A DNA stretch of 64,000 bases from Nonlabens sp. MB-3u-79 (GTDB lineage: Bacteria; Bacteroidota; Bacteroidia; Flavobacteriales; Flavobacteriaceae): the NCBI RefSeq assembly GCF_002831625.1, contig NZ_CP025116.1, positions 806,001 to 870,000 of the forward strand, in the 5' to 3' direction. Within the stretch, counting starts at the first letter, position 1. Each line of letters begins with the position of its first letter. A program made the translations under genes and the position numbers. The notes under the pieces were generated by a model that searched no databases, was not told the origin of the DNA, and saw only the letters and a list, made by a program, of their open reading frames with translations. Positions 1 through 9,520 of this stretch are shown here, piece by piece.

Positions 1-1224
1 CTTGCCAATGGTGTTCAGATTTTACCAAATCGTTTTGTGCTGGCATCTGACGGTATGGGTGCTCCTACAGGACCGGCTCGTTACACAGGCGCGGCTCCTA
101 CAACAGACATTATTAATAAAGTAACTGGGCCATTAAACAACTTTGGTGTACCTGGTGCAAGAGTATTTCACCTTGCTGCCCCAGGATACGGATCTTTAGC
201 CGGTGTAATTCCTGGCACGGCAAATCCTTATTACACACGTTTCTCTAGCTCTGATACTTCTACGGTAATAGGAGACGCTGCTGCGGCAAATGGTACGTTC
301 TTTACCTTATGGATAGGTAATAACGACATCCTTGGTTATGCAACCAGTGGAGGTGCAGGAGTTGATAATAACGAATTGAATATTGTAGATCCTGCGATGC
401 AAGGAAACAACAGCATTACTAACAATTTAGTTTTCGGCGGAGTCTATCAGCAACTAGTTGCTGGCCTTATGGCAAATGGTGCTAAAGGAGCATTAGTAAA
501 TATTCCAGATGTAACTTCTATTCCTTACTTTACTACCGTTCCTCCAAACCCTATTCCTTTAGATGGACCTACAGCGGCATTTGTGAATTCTAATTACGCA
601 CAATACAACGGTGGTTTACAACTCGCTGCAGCAAATAGCCTTATAACAACTGCTGAAGCGGCTCAAAGAACTATTAACTTTAGTGCTGGACAAAATTTTG
701 TAGTGATCGTAGATAATGACTTAACTGATATTTCTGGATCTCCTGTTCCTTTGCCTAACTGGAGACAAACTACCTCAAACGATCTTATCGTTTTTCCTGC
801 TGCGGGAATTTTAGGAACACTAGCTGATCCTTCTAATCCAGCTTCTGTTATAGGTGTTGGTGTGCCGGTGGCAAACGAATTAGTACTCACTACTACAGAA
901 CAAGCCAGAGTTACTAACGCACAACAATCCTATAATGCAACCATTGAAGCTCTTGCTGCTGCTAATGGCCTTGCTTTTGTAGACGCTCGTGCGGCACTTG
1001 CTCAAGTTGCTACTACAGGAGTTCCATTCAATGGCGGGTTATTAACTTCTACTTACGCTACAGGTGGTGGCTTCTCCCTTGATGGAGTGCACCCTTCCGC
1101 TAGAGGTTATGCATTTACGGCAAACACTATAATTGACGCTATTAATGCACAATACGGTTCTACCCTACCTAAAGTAGATATAGGAGCTTATTCAACTATT
1201 CAATTAAGTGATACCGTTCAATAA
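1..1224 (+). CDS. SGNH/GDSL-family lipase/esterase, 5' end outside window
   Basis: The reading frame is open from base 1, so the true start, the expected signal peptide and the block I Gly-Asp-Ser lie upstream of the window. Two SGNH-fold blocks are visible: GNND within TLWIGNNDILG (about base 310) and the terminal DGVHPSARGYA block (about base 1081), which supplies the catalytic Asp and His. Between them the protein is rich in Ala, Gly, Thr and Asn, as in surface-exposed Bacteroidetes lipases. Such proteins hydrolyse ester bonds at the outer membrane or outside the cell; the substrate cannot be predicted. A strong terminator follows directly, so this is the last gene of its transcript. Family assignment is solid, exact function is not. 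Confidence 0.8.
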   Translation, partial: LANGVQILPNRFVLASDGMGAPTGPARYTGAAPTTDIINKVTGPLNNFGVPGARVFHLAAPGYGSLAGVIPGTANPYYTRFSSSDTSTVIGDAAAANGTFFTLWIGNNDILGYATSGGAGVDNNELNIVDPAMQGNNSITNNLVFGGVYQQLVAGLMANGAKGALVNIPDVTSIPYFTTVPPNPIPLDGPTAAFVNSNYAQYNGGLQLAAANSLITTAEAAQRTINFSAGQNFVVIVDNDLTDISGSPVPLPNWRQTTSNDLIVFPAAGILGTLADPSNPASVIGVGVPVANELVLTTTEQARVTNAQQSYNATIEALAAANGLAFVDARAALAQVATTGVPFNGGLLTSTYATGGGFSLDGVHPSARGYAFTANTIIDAINAQYGSTLPKVDIGAYSTIQLSDTVQ

Positions 1225-1243
1225 ATAGAACAAAACTTTATTT

Positions 1244-1283
1244 AAAAATCTGCTGCAGACTCGTTCTCCAGCAGATTTTTTAT
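1244..1283 (+). terminator. Rho-independent terminator after the SGNH hydrolase gene
   Basis: A perfect 12-bp stem (AAAAATCTGCTG at 1244-1255 with CAGCAGATTTTT at 1269-1280) has a 13-nt loop and is followed by a T-rich tract. It lies 20 bp after the stop codon. Confidence 0.85.
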
Positions 1284-1303
1284 TTTTACAAAAATATCTA
1301 ATT

Positions 1304-1651
1304 ATGAAGTTCGTTATAAAACTGCTCCTTACGGCTGCTTTAGTCATGGGCCTTTCTGAAATATTACCAGGTATAGAGACGACCAATTATGTAAGTGCCA
1401 TCTTGGTAGCACTATCCTTATCTGTTCTAAATTTTATAGTAAAACCCATTTTAGTCCTACTTACCTTACCTATAACCATTGTCACCTTAGGCCTGTTTTT
1501 ATTAGTGATCAATGTGTTCATTATCTATCTCGCTGACTGGTTCGTGTCTGGATTTGAAGTAAGCAGCGTGTTCTGGGCGGTTATATTTTCATTATTACTC
1601 GCTCTTGCGAGGTCTGTTTTATTTAAAATGTTAGATAAAGAGAAACAGTAA
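1304..1651 (+). CDS. Phage holin superfamily IV (YvlD-like) membrane protein
   Basis: A 115-residue, very hydrophobic protein with four predicted membrane helices (about residues 4-22, 28-50, 53-76 and 86-107). The motif SVLNFIVKPILVLLTLPITI is typical of the PF04020 family (YvlD, named after phage holins but encoded on chromosomes). The cellular role of these proteins is not established; nothing nearby suggests a prophage. It ends in a short basic tail (KEKQ). It starts 20 bp after the terminator of the preceding gene, so it probably has its own weak promoter. Family call is confident, function unknown. Confidence 0.75.
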   Translation: MKFVIKLLLTAALVMGLSEILPGIETTNYVSAILVALSLSVLNFIVKPILVLLTLPITIVTLGLFLLVINVFIIYLADWFVSGFEVSSVFWAVIFSLLLALARSVLFKMLDKEKQ

Positions 1652-1961
1652 AAACAAAGTCCTGAAAATAAAACCTAGACTTAAACAATCCAAATCACAG
1701 AATAACTAGGTAAACTACCGACTGGTGCCGTTTAGTTTTCAAGTTAGTCTTTTGATGAAATGACGGTGTTTAAAAACAGAGTCTATAGGTCCATCTAAGA
1801 CAAAAGAAGGCTATTTAATTTGAGTTTGATATAAATGAGAGGCTTGAAAATGTTGGAACACCAACCCCCACTTAAAGACCAATTCCTTCATGCGCCTTAT
1901 AGAGTTATCCTAAACATCGTTTATCAAAGTGACTGGATAAAGGAATCCAACAAATAAACAC
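1652..1961. other. Intergenic stretch without a recognised gene
   Basis: About 310 bp between the holin-like gene and the tig promoter. No coding frame of note and no strong terminator are visible. A small GTTGG-AACA-CCAAC hairpin lies near 1853-1866. Confidence 0.4.
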
Positions 1962-1992
1962 TTTGATAACTAGTAAATAAAGCTTAATTTTG
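1962..1992 (+). promoter_or_regulatory. Bacteroidetes-type promoter of tig
   Basis: TTTG at 1962-1965 and TAATTTTG at 1985-1992 are separated by 19 bp. This matches the known Bacteroidetes consensus TTTG-N(17-20)-TAnnTTTG. The predicted transcription start near 2000 gives a leader of roughly 27 nt before the tig ATG. Confidence 0.75.
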
Positions 1993-2026
1993 CACCCCAA
2001 TTTTAACAGCATATAAAAGTCTTTCA

Positions 2027-3355
2027 ATGAACATTAAACGTACTGACATTGACGCGCTTAACGCGACACTTACACTAGATATTACTAAAGCAGATTATCA
2101 AGAACAAGTAGATAAGATCTTAGCAAACCACCGCAAGACAGCAAATATTCCAGGCTTTAGAAAAGGACAGGTTCCTGTAAGCCTTATCAATAAGAAATAT
2201 CGTATTCCAGTATTAGTTGAGGAGATCAATAAAATGATTCAATCACAACTTAATGAATACATTACTAAAGAAAAATTAAACCTATTAGGCAACCCATTAC
2301 CTAAAGATCAAGAAGATGTCAACTGGGAAGCAGATGACTTCACATTTGAGTTTGAATTAGGTTTTGCTCCAGAATTTGACGTCGATGTAAAAGGTAAAAA
2401 AGCCATTACACAATACGAAATCAAAACAGACGATAAAACAATCAACAGCCAGATCGATCGTGTACGTGAGAATTATGGTAAGTTAATTGCAAAAAAAGAA
2501 GTTGCCGAAAAAAATGAAGTTACTGGAGTTTTCAAAAATGAAGACGAAGGTATCCAAGCAGACGCTACTTTCTCTACTGTGAAAATCAAAGGGAAAAGCA
2601 ATCTTAAGAAGTTTGTAGGAGCTAAAGTTGGAGACACTTTAGAGCTGAAAACAAAAGGTCTTTTTGCCGATGATGATGATTTAGTGACCTTACTTAAAGT
2701 AGAAGAAGAAAAAGAAAAAGGACTTGATATTAACGTAACTTTTGAAATCACTGAAGTAAACGAGCGTGAGAAAGCAGAGTTGAATCAAGAGTTCTACGAC
2801 AAGCTTTTTGGCCCTGGTGTTATCAAAAGTGAAGATGAATTAAGAGAAAAACTACGTGAAGATGCCGCAAAGCAATTTGGCCAGCAAACCGACCAAAAGC
2901 TACTAACTGATATCACAGAAGCTCTTATTGCCAACACAAAATTTGACTTACCAGCAGACTTCTTGACCAGATGGATCGCTAACAATGGTGAGAACGAATT
3001 CACAGCAGAAGAAGCTGCAGAAGAGTACAACCGTTCTGAAAAAGGATTGAGGTACCAGTTGATTGAATCTACGATTGTGAAGAACAATGAAGAGTTACAA
3101 CTTAAGTTTGAAGACTTACAAGCGTATTCTCGTACCATGATACGCACACAAATGGCACAATACGGTCATATGGATGCTACTGATGAAGAGGTAGACCAAG
3201 TAGTTGCCCGCATCATGAGTAATCAAGACGAAGTAAAACGTATGAGTGAGCAACTTCAAAATGAGAAAATGTTGAAGTTTTTCAAAGAAAACGCAAAACT
3301 AAAAAAGAAAGAATTGACTTACGAAGACTTTATTAAAGAAGCCTACGACGCTTAA
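2027..3355 (+). CDS. tig: Trigger factor, ribosome-associated chaperone
   Basis: A 442-residue protein of usual length for trigger factor. The N-terminal ribosome-binding domain carries the signature GFRKGQVPVSLI (about residues 44-55). The central FKBP-like peptidyl-prolyl isomerase domain (about 150-250) is divergent and highly charged, as in other Bacteroidetes. The C-terminal helical arms extend to residue 442. It binds nascent chains at the ribosome exit tunnel and helps folding. It sits upstream of clpP and clpX, the widely conserved tig-clpP-clpX order. It has its own promoter and terminator, so here the three genes are probably transcribed separately. Confidence 0.95.
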   Translation: MNIKRTDIDALNATLTLDITKADYQEQVDKILANHRKTANIPGFRKGQVPVSLINKKYRIPVLVEEINKMIQSQLNEYITKEKLNLLGNPLPKDQEDVNWEADDFTFEFELGFAPEFDVDVKGKKAITQYEIKTDDKTINSQIDRVRENYGKLIAKKEVAEKNEVTGVFKNEDEGIQADATFSTVKIKGKSNLKKFVGAKVGDTLELKTKGLFADDDDLVTLLKVEEEKEKGLDINVTFEITEVNEREKAELNQEFYDKLFGPGVIKSEDELREKLREDAAKQFGQQTDQKLLTDITEALIANTKFDLPADFLTRWIANNGENEFTAEEAAEEYNRSEKGLRYQLIESTIVKNNEELQLKFEDLQAYSRTMIRTQMAQYGHMDATDEEVDQVVARIMSNQDEVKRMSEQLQNEKMLKFFKENAKLKKKELTYEDFIKEAYDA

Positions 3356-3383
3356 TAAAGTCCTGTCAATAATTTATATATTT

Positions 3384-3424
3384 AGGCGTTGACTATTTTA
3401 TCACTTAGTTAACGCCTTTTTTAT
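3384..3424 (+). terminator. Terminator after tig
   Basis: AGGCGTT (3384-3390) pairs with AACGCCT (3411-3417). The stem continues as ACT/AGT past a G-T mismatch, and is followed by TTTTTTATT. It separates tig from clpP. Confidence 0.8.
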
Positions 3425-3447
3425 TCAATACACAGTAATATTACCAC

Positions 3448-4122
3448 ATGGATATATCTAAAGAATTTGAGAAATTTGCCGTAAAAGATCAGGGAGTAAA
3501 TCCTATGTATTACGATAAAATAATGGGTACGATGTACCCAACTAACTTGACTCCTAACATCATTGAAGAGCGCCAGATGAATGTGGTTGCTATGGACGTG
3601 TTTTCACGTTTAATGATGGACCGTATTATTTTTATGGGTCAAGGAGTAAACGATCAAGTAGCAAACATTATACAAGCGCAACTTCTTTTTTTAGAAAGTG
3701 CTGATGCTAATAAAGACATACAAATCTACATCAACTCGCCAGGCGGTAGCGTTTATGCAGGACTTGGAATCTATGACACCATGCAGTTTATAAAACCAGA
3801 CGTAGCTACTATTTGTACCGGTATGGCTGCAAGTATGGGTGCTGTTCTATTATGTGCTGGTGCTGCAGGAAAACGTAGCGCATTGCCACACAGTCGTGTG
3901 ATGATTCACCAAGTTTCTAGTGGGGCACAAGGTCAGGCAAGTGATATTGAAATTACTGCTCGTGAAGTAGTGAAATTGAGAGAAGAATTGTACACCATTA
4001 TTGCAAAACACTCTGGACAGACTTATGAAAAAATCAATGAAGACTCTGATCGTGATTACTGGATGAAATCAGATGAAGCTAAGGAGTACGGAATGATTGA
4101 TGAGGTTTTAAGAAGAGATTAA
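3448..4122 (+). CDS. clpP: ATP-dependent Clp protease, proteolytic subunit
   Basis: A 224-residue S14 serine peptidase that forms the tetradecameric barrel degrading substrates fed by ClpX. Catalytic Ser129 lies in [11 protein letters not shown] and His154 in [10 protein letters not shown]; the Asp is within EDSDRD (about 197-202). The [12 protein letters not shown] loop is intact. The N-terminal segment before residue 40 is longer than in E. coli and probably includes a propeptide. It is followed by clpX after a 190-bp gap that holds one copy of the palindromic element rather than a clear terminator. Confidence 0.95.
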   Translation: MDISKEFEKFAVKDQGVNPMYYDKIMGTMYPTNLTPNIIEERQMNVVAMDVFSRLMMDRIIFMGQGVNDQVANIIQAQLLFLESADANKDIQIYINSPGGSVYAGLGIYDTMQFIKPDVATICTGMAASMGAVLLCAGAAGKRSALPHSRVMIHQVSSGAQGQASDIEITAREVVKLREELYTIIAKHSGQTYEKINEDSDRDYWMKSDEAKEYGMIDEVLRRD

Positions 4123-4188
4123 TTCATCCTTTTCACTAGCTATATATCACTGATAAGATAAGTTAAGATAGGATTATTGTAGTAATTC

Positions 4189-4204
4189 CGCTTTCGCGAA
4201 AGCG
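4189..4204. repeat. Palindromic element, copy 1 (intergenic clpP-clpX)
   Basis: Perfect CGCTTTCGCGAAAGCG. It is one of three full intergenic copies in the window, placed between clpP and clpX. Confidence 0.9.
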
Positions 4205-4312
4205 ATAAAAGCAAGATCTCAATAACCTTATTACAGACAGTGAGAACCGTTTTAATAGTTAAAAAACGGTCCCTATTTAAAAGACACTGGTCACCGTGTC
4301 AAAAACAAAAAT

Positions 4313-5548
4313 ATGAGTAAAGAACAACTAGAATGTAGCTTTTGTGGACGTAATAAAGCAGACACCAATCTGCTTATTGCAGGACTGGACGCGCATATTT
4401 GCGACCGCTGTATCGAGCAGGCTCATGGAATAGTTTTAGAAGATACTTCGGTAGAACAACCAGGTGTTTCTGATGCAGAGTTGGAACTTAAAAAACCTAA
4501 GGCCATAAAAACTTTTCTTGATGAGTACATTATAGGTCAGGATTTTACTAAAAAGGTGATGTCTGTAGCCGTTTATAACCACTATAAAAGGCTGTTACAA
4601 AAAAATACTGATGACGATGTAGAGATACAGAAGTCCAATATCATGATGGTCGGGCAAACGGGAACTGGTAAAACGCTTATCGCAAAAACCATTGCCAGAA
4701 TGCTTAATGTACCCCTCGCTATAGTAGACGCAACCGTGTTGACGGAGGCGGGTTATGTAGGAGAAGATGTAGAGAGTATCTTAACTAGATTGTTACAAGC
4801 TGCCGATTACAACCTAGAAAAAGCACAAACTGGGATTGTCTTTATAGATGAAATTGATAAAATTGCCCGTAAAAGCGATAATCCATCTATTACCAGAGAT
4901 GTTTCTGGTGAAGGAGTGCAACAAGGTTTATTAAAATTACTAGAAGGAACGGTTGTCAACGTACCGCCTAAAGGTGGACGAAAACATCCGGATCAGAAGT
5001 TTATTGAGGTCAACACAGAAAACATCTTGTTTATTGCCGGTGGAGCTTTCGACGGTATCGAGAAGGTCATACAAAAACGTATGAACATGCAGGCCGTAGG
5101 TTTTAGCGCGAGTATGTCTAATGATGGTGTGGCAGAAAAAGATAATTTATTACAATACATCATCCCTAAAGACATCAAAGATTTTGGTATGATTCCAGAA
5201 ATCATAGGTCGTCTTCCTGTATTGACCCATATGGACCCATTGGATGCCAGGACTTTAAGAGCTATTCTTACAGAGCCTAAAAACGCCATCATCAAGCAAT
5301 ACAAAAAGCTTTTTGAAATGGACGATATTGAGTTTACCATAACTGACGATGCACTTTCCTTTATAGTAGAAAGAGCTGTTGAATACAAACTTGGTGCACG
5401 TGGATTGAGATCTCTCTGTGAAGCCATTTTAACAGATGCTATGTTTGATATGCCTGGAAGCAATGAGAATAAATTAGAGGTCAGTAAAGACTATGCAGAA
5501 TCAAAACTCAACAAAAAAGCAATACAGAAATTGAAAGCGGTGAGTTAA
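4313..5548 (+). CDS. clpX: ATP-dependent Clp protease, ATPase subunit ClpX
   Basis: A 411-residue AAA+ unfoldase, normal length. The N-terminal zinc-binding domain has Cys8, Cys11, Cys30 and Cys33 in CSFC and CDRC. Walker A is GQTGTGKT (114-121), the pore loop is GYVGED (about 147), Walker B is [11 protein letters not shown] (about 175), and the C-terminal D2 small domain ends near [11 protein letters not shown]. It recognises, unfolds and translocates proteins into ClpP. It lies immediately downstream of clpP and ends at a strong terminator. Confidence 0.96.
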   Translation: MSKEQLECSFCGRNKADTNLLIAGLDAHICDRCIEQAHGIVLEDTSVEQPGVSDAELELKKPKAIKTFLDEYIIGQDFTKKVMSVAVYNHYKRLLQKNTDDDVEIQKSNIMMVGQTGTGKTLIAKTIARMLNVPLAIVDATVLTEAGYVGEDVESILTRLLQAADYNLEKAQTGIVFIDEIDKIARKSDNPSITRDVSGEGVQQGLLKLLEGTVVNVPPKGGRKHPDQKFIEVNTENILFIAGGAFDGIEKVIQKRMNMQAVGFSASMSNDGVAEKDNLLQYIIPKDIKDFGMIPEIIGRLPVLTHMDPLDARTLRAILTEPKNAIIKQYKKLFEMDDIEFTITDDALSFIVERAVEYKLGARGLRSLCEAILTDAMFDMPGSNENKLEVSKDYAESKLNKKAIQKLKAVS

Positions 5549-5570
5549 GTAGTATCATAATAGAAAAACA

Positions 5571-5612
5571 AATATCCTTTGCGTTTTATAATGTAAAGGA
5601 TATTTCTTTTTT
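5571..5612 (+). terminator. Terminator after clpX
   Basis: A 10-bp perfect stem, AATATCCTTT (5571-5580) with AAAGGATATT (5595-5604), is followed by TCTTTTTTG. The T tract touches the possible upstream GTG start of the next gene, which argues for the later start at 5652. Confidence 0.8.
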
Positions 5613-5651
5613 GTGTGCAATCATCTTAAATTGCACACGTTAAATAAACTA

Positions 5652-7253
5652 GTGAAAAAGCATCTCTTACATATTCTAATCGTACTTGTTATAGCCATCA
5701 CTTTAGTGCAATGTGCTAAACGAGGTCAACCTACAGGAGGCCCTGTAGATGAAACGCCGCCTGTAATTTTACGGGCTTATCCTGATAACTATACCAGAAA
5801 TTTTAAGAATCAGATTATTGAGATTCAGTTTGACGAATTTGTAAAACTCAAAGATTTACAAAAACAACTGGTGATCTCACCACCTTTGAAGACACGACCT
5901 ATCATTACGCCTCAAGGAAGTCCTGCCAAGAAAATAACGATTCAAATAACCGATACCCTAAAAGATAACACGACCTATGTGCTTAATTTTGGACAAAGTA
6001 TTGTAGATCATAACGAAGAGAACCCTTATCCATTTTATAAATACGTCTTCAGTACTGGTAAAGTGATTGATTCCTTAACCTTAAAAGGTGAGATAACCGA
6101 CGCACTACAATTTGAAGCAGAAGAATTTGTCAACGTGCTACTTTACGAAATCAATGAAGCATATACCGACAGCATTATTTATAAAGAATCGCCTCGATAT
6201 GTGCTCAACACTTTAGATAGTCTGACGACGTTCACGATGGAAAACCTTAAAGAAGGGACTTATAAAATGGTCGCATTAAAGGAAGAAAATAGCGATTTAC
6301 GTTTTGACCCTTTAAGAGATAAAATGGGTTTTGTATCTGAAACAATTAAGGTTCCTAGTGATGAGGTTTATGAACTTAAAATGTACCAACAAGAACTTGA
6401 TCCTAGTATTAAGAAAATCACTCAAGAAGCGCAGTCTAGACTCTATGTAGGTTATACAGGTAATGTGGATTATCTGAAAATCAACTCAGTAGACAAGAGT
6501 CTTATTGCACAAAGCCGACTCACCCAACTAGATAAAACAGACAGCTTGCAATATTGGTATCGACCTGCATTAAAACAAGATTCCTTGATGCTTTCTACCG
6601 TTTTAAACGAAGAGGTGCAGGAATTCAATGTTCGTTTAAAGGAGCTTAAAAAAGACAGTTTAACACTGAGAAAGGAAAACGATTTCTCTTTAAGAAATCC
6701 AGCTAGTTTTACCGCTTCTACTCCTATTGAAAAAATGGATACCAGCTTTATGAAGCTTATAGATAAAGACAGCTTACAACTATCCTTTACTGCCAGACTG
6801 GACCGCCTTAAAAACAGAGGTTTCATAGATTTTGAGAGACAGGAAGAACAGAAATACAACCTTCGCCTTTTTCCAGGTGCCGTAACTGATTTCTATGGAG
6901 AGAAAAACTCGGACACCTTGAGTTACACCTTCAGTACATTAAAATCCACACAATTAGGAAACTTTAGCATCACTCTTAAAGGCGGCAGTTCTTTTCCTGT
7001 TATCATTCAAGTCACTAAAAAAGACCTCAGTGTAGAAGCCGAGGTGGTGGCAAATGAAAATGGAACTTATGATATCTTTTATCTCACCCCAGGAGAATAT
7101 TATATAAGAGTCATTTACGATACCAACGCTAACGGAAAATACGACCCAGGTAATTTTTTAAAAGGCATACAACCTGAAGAGGTAGTTTACAATCCTGAAT
7201 TGATCAAATTGCAAGCCAACTGGGATAGAAAATACACACTTAATTTAAAGTAA
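5652..7253 (+). CDS. Ig-like (Big_5) domain lipoprotein
   Basis: About 533 residues from a GTG at 5652, giving a short lipoprotein signal VKKHLLHILIVLV...LVQC. The alternative GTG at 5613 would add 13 residues inside the preceding terminator. After the lipobox Cys the segment KRGQPTGGPVDETPPVIL opens a Big_5 Ig-like domain (about residues 20-115), as in many Flavobacteria lipoproteins. The remainder is beta-rich and ends with a segment resembling a carboxypeptidase-regulatory or prealbumin-like fold (NENGTYDIFYLTPGEYYIRV...DTNANGKYDPG). It is probably an outer-membrane surface or periplasmic lipoprotein of unknown function. Its 3' end overlaps the convergent amidase gene by 14 bp. Confidence 0.7.
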   Translation: MKKHLLHILIVLVIAITLVQCAKRGQPTGGPVDETPPVILRAYPDNYTRNFKNQIIEIQFDEFVKLKDLQKQLVISPPLKTRPIITPQGSPAKKITIQITDTLKDNTTYVLNFGQSIVDHNEENPYPFYKYVFSTGKVIDSLTLKGEITDALQFEAEEFVNVLLYEINEAYTDSIIYKESPRYVLNTLDSLTTFTMENLKEGTYKMVALKEENSDLRFDPLRDKMGFVSETIKVPSDEVYELKMYQQELDPSIKKITQEAQSRLYVGYTGNVDYLKINSVDKSLIAQSRLTQLDKTDSLQYWYRPALKQDSLMLSTVLNEEVQEFNVRLKELKKDSLTLRKENDFSLRNPASFTASTPIEKMDTSFMKLIDKDSLQLSFTARLDRLKNRGFIDFERQEEQKYNLRLFPGAVTDFYGEKNSDTLSYTFSTLKSTQLGNFSITLKGGSSFPVIIQVTKKDLSVEAEVVANENGTYDIFYLTPGEYYIRVIYDTNANGKYDPGNFLKGIQPEEVVYNPELIKLQANWDRKYTLNLK

Positions 7254-8016
7254 ACCCATCGCGATCTTCTAGAAAACGCAATTTAGATCGGTTGTTCTCT
7301 ATTTCAGATTTGTGGACTTCTATGGTTTGAATCCCTTCTGTTTCCCATGGATGATTTAGTAATTCATGACCTAGCACATTATAAACTTGTGAATGACCGT
7401 TATAATCCATTCCAGTTCCATCAGTCCCTACTCGGTTAACTCCTATAGAATAACTCATGTTTTCAATCGCTCTTGCCTTTAAAAGCGCATCCCAAGCACT
7501 GACTCTAGGAACAGGCCAGTTAGCTACATAAATAACCACATCATAGTCTTGCGTATTTCTAGCAAAAACAGGGAAGCGTAAATCATAACATATCTGCAAG
7601 TTAAATTTCCAACCTAGATAGGTCGCTATCACAGGTTTTTCTCCCCGATCATACACCTTGTGTTCTCCAGCAAGAGTAAACGTATGTCTCTTGTCATAAA
7701 TAGTAGAAGAGCCATCAGGCCGCATAAAAATACCTCGGTTTACAAAATGATCTGCCTCCTGAAACATCACACTTCCATAAAGAGCAAAGCCGCCTTCAAT
7801 AGCATGATCTTTTAAATAATCCAAAATACCTGAATCGCTAGCAAGACCTTCTGGTTTCATAGAAAAACCAGTAGTAAACATTTCTGGAAGTACGACCAAA
7901 TCAGTTTTGCCGTAGAGAGTTTCCAGTTTTTCTGAGAAACGATCTAAGTTTACTTTAGGGTCTTCCCAGACTAGAGAGGTTTGTATTAAGGATACTTTTA
8001 AAGTGCTTTTTTCCAT
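7240..8016 (-). CDS. Carbon-nitrogen hydrolase (omega-amidase/nitrilase type, YafV-like)
   Basis: A 258-residue nitrilase-superfamily protein with the Glu-Lys-Cys triad: Glu45 in VVLPEMFTTGFSM, Lys109 in YDKRHTF and Cys143 in LQICYDLRFP. The FTTGFSM and NWPVPRVSAWDALLKARAIEN segments place it with the YafV/omega-amidase branch. That branch hydrolyses alpha-ketoglutaramate or alpha-ketosuccinamate in metabolite repair. It is a soluble cytoplasmic enzyme with no signal peptide. It is convergent with, and slightly overlaps, the Ig-like lipoprotein gene. The exact substrate is inferred from the family. Confidence 0.8.
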   Translation of the reverse strand: MEKSTLKVSLIQTSLVWEDPKVNLDRFSEKLETLYGKTDLVVLPEMFTTGFSMKPEGLASDSGILDYLKDHAIEGGFALYGSVMFQEADHFVNRGIFMRPDGSSTIYDKRHTFTLAGEHKVYDRGEKPVIATYLGWKFNLQICYDLRFPVFARNTQDYDVVIYVANWPVPRVSAWDALLKARAIENMSYSIGVNRVGTDGTGMDYNGHSQVYNVLGHELLNHPWETEGIQTIEVHKSEIENNRSKLRFLEDRDGFTLN

Positions 8017-8030
8017 AATTAAAAATTAGT

Positions 8031-8220
8031 AGGCAGTAGGCAGGGTCATTTTAAGGTTGCTGCGCAACTTAAAATGTAAGTAGGCAGGATTCAACACAAT
8101 CCTTTGCACCTGTATTGAAAGAATTTCAAATAGTGATAACAAAATTTTCATTGGCCTGCATACTAAATACTTACATTTTATTTTTACGAAGTGAAACATA
8201 AAATGACCCTGCCTACTACC
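8031..8220. repeat. MITE-like nested inverted-repeat element
   Basis: An outer perfect 19-bp inverted repeat, AGTAGGCAGGGTCATTTTA (8035-8053) with its complement at 8199-8217, encloses an inner pair, AAAATGTAAGTA (about 8071) and TACTTACATTTT (about 8167). The left edge carries a short TAGGCAG duplication. It fills the whole gap between two minus-strand genes, codes for nothing visible, and could fold as a cruciform or long hairpin. It looks like a non-autonomous mobile or REP-type element. Confidence 0.7.
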
Positions 8221-8227
8221 AACTCAA

Positions 8228-9520
8228 CTAAGAGTTCATAATTTCCTCAATCTCATCAGCTTCAATAGGTATGTCTCTCATCAAATTAAATGGAGCACCA
8301 CTATTATTGATCACTAAGTCATCTTCTAGTCGGATACCAAAACCTTCTTCGGGTATATAAATCCCCGGTTCTACAGTAAATACATTTCCTGCTTGCATAG
8401 GTTCCCATAGAATCCCAGAATCATGAGTATCCAGACCTATATGGTGTGAGGTACCGTGCATGAAATATTTTTTATAAGCTGGCCAGTTGGGATCTTCATT
8501 TTGAACGTCAGCTTTATCTAAAAGGCCTAATTCTAGCAACTCTCCTGTCATAATTTTACCCACTTGTCCATGGTACTCTTTCCATAAGGTTCCAGGCACC
8601 AGCATTTTGGTTGCTTCATTTTTTACTTTTAGCACAGCGTTGTACACCTGTTTTTGTCTTTCTGTAAAACGACCATTAACAGGAATTGTTCGGGTCATGT
8701 CGCTGGAATAGTTGGCATACTGTGCACCAGCGTCAATCAACATCAAGTCACCACTCTTACATTCTTGGTTGTTTTCTATATAATGCAACACATTTGCATT
8801 ATTACCACTAGCAATTATAGGTGTGTAAGCAAACCCGTCACTACGTCTTCTTATAAACTCATGTAAAAACTCAGCTTCAACCTCATATTCCATAACACCA
8901 GGCTCTACAAAATTCAAAACACGGCGAAATGCTGCGTTGGTAATATCACAAGCCTTTTGCATCACATCAACCTCAATTTGGTCTTTTACCGCACGTAATC
9001 GTTGAAGAATTGGAGCAGCCTTTACATAATTATGTGCTGGGAATTGAGCTTTAGTTTTTTTGATGAATCGATCTTCACGAGTTTCTAACTCCACCGCCTG
9101 GCGGTAATGCTCATTAGTATTGAAGTAAATGCTGTCGCATTGCGTCATCATTTCAAAAAACTTCTTGTCAAAATCACTCAGCCAGTAAACGGTTTTGATA
9201 CCTGTAACTTCTCTCGCTTTTTCTTTAGTGAGCTTCTCTCCTTCCCAAACCGCAATATGTGCATTTGTCTCTGTAACAAAAAGCACTTCTCTATGCGCTG
9301 GATCTGGACATTCTGGAAACAACAATAGGATGGTATTCTCTTGATCTGCACCACTTAGATAAAATATATCTCTGTTTTGAGAAAAAGGCAAAGTACTGTC
9401 TGCTCCTGTTGTAAAAACATCATTGGAATTAAAAACAGCAAGACTAGATGGCTTCATTTTGGCCATGAAATTCTTTCTGTTTTTGATAAAAAGATTCGGA
9501 TTTATAGGATGGTATTTCAT
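8228..9520 (-). CDS. Xaa-Pro aminopeptidase (M24B, PepP-like)
   Basis: About 430 residues from the ATG at 9520 (MKYHPINPNLF), the family's usual N-terminus; an in-frame ATG 20 codons upstream lacks support. The N-terminal creatinase/AMP_N domain (about 1-150) precedes the M24 pita-bread domain. The dinuclear metal ligands are visible: Asp in LLIDAGAQYANYSSDMTR, His in HGTSHHIGLDTHD, Glu in FTVEPGIY and Glu in GIRLEDD. It removes N-terminal residues preceding proline in the cytoplasm. It is transcribed in the same direction as the amidase gene but separated from it by the inverted-repeat element. Confidence 0.88.
   Translation of the reverse strand: MKYHPINPNLFIKNRKNFMAKMKPSSLAVFNSNDVFTTGADSTLPFSQNRDIFYLSGADQENTILLLFPECPDPAHREVLFVTETNAHIAVWEGEKLTKEKAREVTGIKTVYWLSDFDKKFFEMMTQCDSIYFNTNEHYRQAVELETREDRFIKKTKAQFPAHNYVKAAPILQRLRAVKDQIEVDVMQKACDITNAAFRRVLNFVEPGVMEYEVEAEFLHEFIRRRSDGFAYTPIIASGNNANVLHYIENNQECKSGDLMLIDAGAQYANYSSDMTRTIPVNGRFTERQKQVYNAVLKVKNEATKMLVPGTLWKEYHGQVGKIMTGELLELGLLDKADVQNEDPNWPAYKKYFMHGTSHHIGLDTHDSGILWEPMQAGNVFTVEPGIYIPEEGFGIRLEDDLVINNSGAPFNLMRDIPIEADEIEEIMNS

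Noticed and set aside
1304..1651. Prophage holin
   Set aside because: The family name is historical. There are no lysis or structural phage genes near, and YvlD-like proteins are ordinary chromosomal genes.
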